Shown: piece by piece, positions 58,321 through 64,000 of the stretch
How the letters are laid out: every line of letters begins with the position of its first letter
Position numbering within the stretch: position 1 is the first letter of the stretch
Origin: Nectonema munidae
Lineage: Eukaryota > Nematomorpha > Nectonematoida > Nectonematidae
Direction: 5' to 3'
DNA: 64,000 nt
NCBI GenBank assembly: GCA_030549495.1
Contig: JAUIRK010000106.1
Location: forward strand, 639,001 to 703,000
The notes under the pieces: model-generated
The model's input: the letters and a program-made list of their open reading frames with translations, nothing else
Databases searched by the model: none
Told to the model about the DNA's origin: nothing
Made by a program: the position numbers and the translations under genes

Positions 58321-58893
58321 AGTAGTTGCATCAGGAACAGAGAGAATAACTTCCCATTTTTCAAATAAATATGTTGGTTTGTAAAAAATATAAACATTTA
58401 TAAACTATCTTGAGTATTTTGAAATTTCATTTGATATGCTTTTAAATCTACCCAAATTTAAAATAACTTTTCCACAAGAGTTTTGAAAAACTTCAAGTTT
58501 TTTTTGTGCTTTTTAGATACTGTAAATAAAAGTGAATTGCAATAAGCAAGCAATAATTAAATTTAAGAAAAGTTTTATTTCTCATTTTTAGAACAAATAT
58601 TTGAAGTTATAATAGCGATCATCTCTAAACTCAATTTTTCTGTCTCTCAAAACCTCTTTATCCTAACGATTTACTTCAAGTCCCACCTTTTTCAATTGAC
58701 TTTTATTTGAAAAGGGCGGACGTAAATGGAAAACCAACGAACTTAAATGGAAGAAGGAAGAACTTAAATGAAAAAATGACGAACTTGAAGTCGTCCTCAA
58801 AAAAAGGAATTTCTTGAAATCCATCCAACCGAAATACCGCACATTTGCTGCTCTTAATTTGTTCTTCGAAATATCGCTTTTTTTTAAATATTA
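58321..58893. other. AT-rich stretch with a short 21-bp repeat
   Basis: Around 58710-58795 a GAACTTAAATGGAAGAAGGAA-like unit recurs three to four times at about 21-bp spacing. Nothing else seen. Confidence 0.5.
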
Positions 58894-59328
58894 TATAATA
58901 TTTTGTTAGTTAGATAATAGTCACTTAGTAAATTTTAAGTCATCTTTTTTTTTTGAATAAACTATATCTGACAAAATTTTAAAGTTTTGTCATAAACAAA
59001 AATTTTATTTTATTCTCACTTTATAGTTTTTTTTCAATTTAAAATAAATATTCTTTGAACAAAATTTGATATGAATCGATCATTTGTCTGTATAGAAATA
59101 TTTTTTTGAAGCATTATTTCTATATATAGACAAATGATCGATTCACATCAAATTTTGTTCAAAGAATCTAACTTTAATATTTATTTAATAAATTTAAAAA
59201 AAGCTATAAAGTAAAAATAAAATTTTTGTTTATGACAAAACTTTAAAATTTTGTCAGATATACATATTCAAAAAAAAAGAGGACTTAAAATTTACTAACT
59301 GACTATCTAACTAACAAAATACAGTATT
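58894..59328. repeat. 435-bp near-perfect inverted repeat (hairpin)
   Basis: Left arm about 58894-59100 and right arm about 59116-59328 are reverse complements with few mismatches (ATTTTGTTAGTTAGATA..., CTGACAAAATTTTAAAGTTT, ATCGATCATTTGTCT in mirrored order), separated by only about 15 bp. No coding sequence. Target duplication not evident. Confidence 0.85.
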
Positions 59329-60127
59329 TTTAGGGCCATAAGTTGGTGTGGAGTATAAGTTAAACGGCAGATTTTGGCCAAAACGATGTGAAAACATAAG
59401 ACAAGTCGAATTCGCCAGAAAAGTCTAGGGCCAAAGATGCATCCGAATGTTGTACGTATAGATTATATCAAAGTTTAATGTTTACACGGTTGTGACTTTT
59501 TACATAAAGCCTCCGCAATCAGCCCAAATCTCAAGGTACTTTTCAAAATTTTCCCTAAATTGATTATAACATATCTTCATTGATGATTTTGCATTTGAAA
59601 AAACAGAGAGAAATTATGTTAGTAAACATTATACTATCCTGTTGATTAAAATTTGATTAGTAATTTATATTTTTACTAATTGGATAATAAATTTTTCAAG
59701 TATTAATTTCCAAACTCTTTACTCAAAATACAATATATCCACAATTTATCATGTTTGATTATTCATTTATTTACCATATAAAAAACTCAGTATCAATTAA
59801 ATTAGTAGAATTAGATTCTGTTTTCAAATTTATAAAAAGTCATTTTGATCATTTATATCTATTTTAAGCATCTTCAAAATTTGTAATCTAGCTAAAAAAC
59901 AACATTTTAACCATGAAAAAAATCAAAATTATATACTAAAACAAAAAAAATGTGATATTTATAAATAGAGCTTATCAAACAAATTAGTACATATTAATCC
60001 TTACTAATGAATTATGACATACCAACTTGTACAATAATATGTCAACTATTTTGATGGGTAAGTTTACTGATGAAAGTAATCAACCTACGTATCTCAAAAC
60101 CACATATTACAATAGTAACCTTTATTA
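59329..60127. other. AT-rich stretch, no feature seen
   Basis: A patch at 59335-59460 is less AT-rich but has no recognisable frame. Confidence 0.5.
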
Positions 60128-60131
60128 ATAA

Positions 60132-60261
60132 CCCTTTCGTGACCAGTGTATCATATATGATACATAAACAATTTTACCTTCGTCTGCTTTTTCAAATAGT
60201 TTTGTATTGGAATCTTCTGCTTTTTAATAAATATCGTCTGATTTTTCTGGTCACGAAAGGG
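60132..60261. mobile_element. 130-bp TTAA MITE, copy 4
   Basis: Perfect 15-bp inverted ends CCCTTTCGTGACCAG / CTGGTCACGAAAGGG. TTAA follows the right end (60262-60265); the left neighbour is ATAA, one change from TTAA. A perfect 18-bp palindrome TGTATCATATATGATACA directly follows the left end, and three TCGTCTG/TCTTCTG motifs follow at regular places. Confidence 0.85.
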
Positions 60262-60265
60262 TTAA

Positions 60266-63200
60266 ATGTAATTTTTCTGACAATAAAAGAAGCTTTTATT
60301 TAACAAGTAAAATTTTTGAAAGGTTCTAGGTGGTTTCGAGGATTAAAAAATTAATTATCAAAAAAAAATTTAATTGAAGGATTTAAAAAGATAAAATAAT
60401 TAAAAAAATTTTAAAATTCAATCATAGAATTCTCTTCTAATGATAATTAAAATAAATTTTTATAAATTTAGTTATTTGGAGATTTTTGCCAAATTCATAT
60501 GATTACCCGGGATTTCAAAAGAAAAATGGGATAAAAGCGAATTTAATTTTATTTTTTTATAAGTAAAATTATCAATAAAAATTTTTTTTATCGATTTAGT
60601 GAAAGTTTGGAAAGTACTAAAATATTTCGTTGGATTACGAGAGATTTGAGATAAAATTCACATTCGATCTACACTAATAATTCTGTTAGCGATTTTTTTC
60701 TCCATCTAAATATTTGTGCTGTCTTGAAATGCAAAAAATTCTTTTAAATACATTAATTAAGATAAAAAGATAGCATTTATTGAATATTTAAAGAAATACA
60801 GAATAGAAAAAATGTATTGTGAATAAATATTTTCATTCTTACATACGCCAATGCGGTGAATAATAATAATTGATGACAAGCAACTTATTGAAAAAATAGA
60901 TTTATAGTCCGAAAATTGCTGAAAATAACTAAACAATTATTTTAATTAATTACGATTTTCATGAAGATACTTTTTGAAATCCCCGTTTCAACATAATTTT
61001 TAAATCTATTCACTAAAAAGGAAAGTGTTTATTTTACAACTATACTAGTTAAAGAAAAGTGGTAAAAATGTGATTTTAGTATTTATATAATGAATTTACT
61101 ATTAGTGTGAATACAAATATAATTTAAATATTTCCAATTATTAAAACATTTTAAACCAAAATAAATTGATATGTTCTTAAAATTCCTTTTTTCAAAGCAT
61201 ACCTGTATTCTTTTTGTGTTTTTATGAAAAAAATGATAATTGAAAAAATTATAAGGTTTCAAATTCATTTTTTTTTTTAATTTAACAAATGACTTTGAAA
61301 AATCTAAAAATATTGTTTTGTAAGTTTTAATTTTGAAAAATTGAAAATTATATCTTTAAATATAAATAATATATCATGATTTATTGAAAAAATGAGAAAA
61401 GACTTTTTATATTTTTTTGCAAAAATTTAATTAAAAATATTATTGTACCAAACTTTTTGGTGGAAAAATGTACATTAAAAAAGCAATTTTTTCAGTAAAT
61501 ATAGAGAATTTATAACTTCAAAAGATGGAATAGATTAAAATGGTGTATAATAATATATTTTTTAATTATTAAGTATGTCAAAATTTGTAATGTTATTCAG
61601 TTAGGGTGCATTTTTATCTCTACTTAAAAAAGTAGAAATATAGGAGTGAAAGTTTTTTCAAATTTTTCAAAACATAAACATAAATTCCAATTATAGTATA
61701 TTATTTAAAGCAAAAAACAAAATATCAAATTTTCAATTTTTACGCATGATCAATTTCAAATCGGTGAAAAAATTTTTATTATGCAAATAAAGTGAAAAGT
61801 AAAAAATTAAAAAAAAATTCTTACAAGAATGTAAAATGTAATTCATTCAATGCTAAAAAATTTTTTTTTGAAAGAACATCAAACTTTTAGGGGTTGATTT
61901 AGATTTGGGATATTTTAGGATAGTTGACCTTCGAATTGGGTCTATAAAATATTGGGAAGAAAATTTCTCTTTAGGAATTTATGGTATGACATTCATGTCA
62001 AAATCTATTCGCATCTATTCGTAAAAAGCGTTTATCTCTCGGAAAAAGTTTTATCGAAAGTTCGGTTTGCGTGAAAAATATTAAGCGCTTGTATTTCTGT
62101 TTGGAGTGACAGCGTGTACTTTGTATGAAGGACATTTTTGGCCTATTGAAGACTCATCAACCAAATTTTGGCTGAATGAAATTTTTCACACTAAATATTT
62201 TACCAATCCGTATTCTTTTGCCTATTATATATTCGGTAAATAAAATTTCAATAAATTCGCAGCCGTAAAATTATTATTTAGACTAAACTAAACACCTGAA
62301 GTCCTTAAATATGCGACAAGAGATAGTTGGTAGAATGAACAATGCATGGCTGTTGAGCCTTCAATTGAAGAAGCATCCCGTGCACGAAGTACAAGTTGCA
62401 TCATGTTCATATGTTATTTTCATGATGTATATCAATTATCTGCTCTATTTCTAATGATCTCAACTAAAAATATCCTCTTTATCAGAAAAAAACAAAATAC
62501 TTTTTTAAATTTTAATCCTAAACTCTAGTTTCTATATTTATGAGAGTACTAACTTACTTTCTTCCTACTTTGGTAAAACACTTCTCAATTTTTCAAATAA
62601 TTTAAAAAATAGAAAGAAAAAGACTGAGCAAAATTTACTATAAAAATATTTTAAGGAAAAAGGCTCAAAAGTCAGTTTTATCTTGAAAATTATTTTCGAA
62701 TTTTATGCCAATTAAATTTTATTTTACATTTAAGTAAAATCCCGATTTTTTGAAAATATTTTCGTCAAAGTTGTATAATCTTCATTTTATATCAGAAAAA
62801 ATTCCATTTAAACAAGACTGTCAAAATCATAGATGGTTGTTTATTCTATCAAAAGTGAGTGTTTGTTAGTTTATAGCTTGTTCGATTTATTAAATGCTTA
62901 TAAGAGTTTTAACTTTATAATGTTGAAACGCAGGCCGAAATGATTCTTTTTAACAAAATTTTGATTATTATAACTTAAATTTTGAATTTTCAAAAGACCC
63001 ACATATTAATAAAATATTTCTCTAAAATATAAGTTCAACTAAGTATAATAATCGAAGGCACTATAAAGTTAGAAAACTCTAAATAAGTCTTAGGTTTTTT
63101 GAAATTAAAATTTACTATAGAAATAATTAAAAATATTATCAATTAAACGAATTTATATTGAAGAGTTCAAGAGAAAAAAATATGAATTGAAATATCCATG

Positions 63201-64000
63201 AAAAAAAAATTTAACTTAAATCAGTGAAGAATCGTAATTATCGAAATTATTTCAATTGAATATGATAAAAATAAGATTCAAAGATTCCTCAGGGTTCTCG
63301 AGTTATAATTCCACTATGATTTGAAAGCAAAAAGCAATCAAAGTGCCTTGTATGTATGCCAGTATAGCAATACGAACTTCAGAAATAACTATTCAATTTT
63401 ATAACCTAATCAAAATTGGTGATCTAACAGAATTTATTGGAAAGTAAGAAAATATTCAGTTTAGACTTTGATATTCTGCAATCTGATAATATAGAAACCT
63501 GGCCTCGCGAATGAAAATCATTGGAAAGGAAATTGTTGCATTATACATTTATATAGAAATGCAAATTTAACATCCGAAAGTGACATTTTAATTACAAGAG
63601 GTCGATTTTTTCCTAATTTGTTCAAAGATTTAAGTTAAACGTAGATTTTGTTCTTTTAAACCAAAAAACTTGCTAATTATTATCATTGAATAATGAAAAA
63701 ATTTCTTAATTTCAAAAAATTAACGACCTCACAATTTTAATACAAGTAATGACAATGTTGAAATTAGAAATTTTTGACTGCTTCACATTTTATATGCATT
63801 AAATCGAATTAGTATATAAAAAATCGTTAGCACACAAAACTAGATCTAGGGTATTTTTGCTATGTTTTTAAGTCATACTCTGTCAGAATTTATGAATATG
63901 TTAATTTTTTGTCTTTGTTTGCAATCATTAATATAATTTACCTTTTTGAATATTTTGTGACATTTTTTATCTAATTTAAAAATGCTCAATTCAGAAACAT
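60266..64000. other. AT-rich stretch to the end of the window, no gene recognised
   Basis: Frames at 61083-61268 (-) and 62346-62528 (+) have no family resemblance. No repeat, RNA gene or splice-supported exon was found. Confidence 0.5.

Overview
This window is very AT-rich animal DNA with sparse host exons in long introns or intergenic stretches crowded with transposon remnants. Host genes recognised by eye are the 3' end of a nicotinic acetylcholine receptor subunit (+, two exons, 3074-6040), a one-exon gene that looks like the mitochondrial DNA polymerase gamma accessory subunit (+, 20579-21937), two exons of a dachshund-like transcription factor (-, 53547-52891), and a weaker unidentified candidate (-, 39857-39037). 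Spliceosomal introns, nAChR, dachshund and a ZAD-like zinc finger point to a protostome, most probably an arthropod. The base composition and transposon mix would suit a copepod such as a sea louse, but the taxon is an inference.

Layout. 1-6.0 kb: two small non-autonomous elements, then the end of the nAChR gene, whose last intron holds a pogo/Tigger relic. 6.6 kb: the first of a family of 130-bp TTAA-flanked MITEs. 7.9-11.6 kb: a 5'-truncated, broken LINE with endonuclease, reverse transcriptase, RNase H and zinc-knuckle parts. 12.2-19.3 kb: a nest. LINE pieces flank a hAT relic, which holds a 5.1-kb TTAA element (A) whose inverted arms carry 152-bp tandem arrays; A holds a 1.55-kb palindromic Tc1/mariner-like element (B). 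20.6 kb: POLG2-like gene. 28.2-29.9 kb: a broken gene of a widespread uncharacterised family with paired Cys/His zinc motifs and a possible RNase H-like core. 33.6-35.6 kb: a MULE with FLYWCH finger and iterated terminal inverted repeats. 38.3 kb: a BED-finger hAT relic. 40-48 kb: several MITEs, one carrying a decayed hammerhead-like motif. 53 kb: dachshund exons. 54.1-55.5 kb: hAT remnants. 58.9-59.3 kb: a near-perfect 435-bp hairpin. The remainder is AT-rich sequence in which I see no gene.

The host genes show no sign of working as a cluster. The window's main interest lies in its mobile DNA: the 130-bp MITEs, which share length and body but differ in end sequence while keeping a palindrome at the same place; the nested inverted-repeat elements; and the uncharacterised zinc-finger family. 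All calls rest on reading translations and repeats by eye; no search or alignment program was run.
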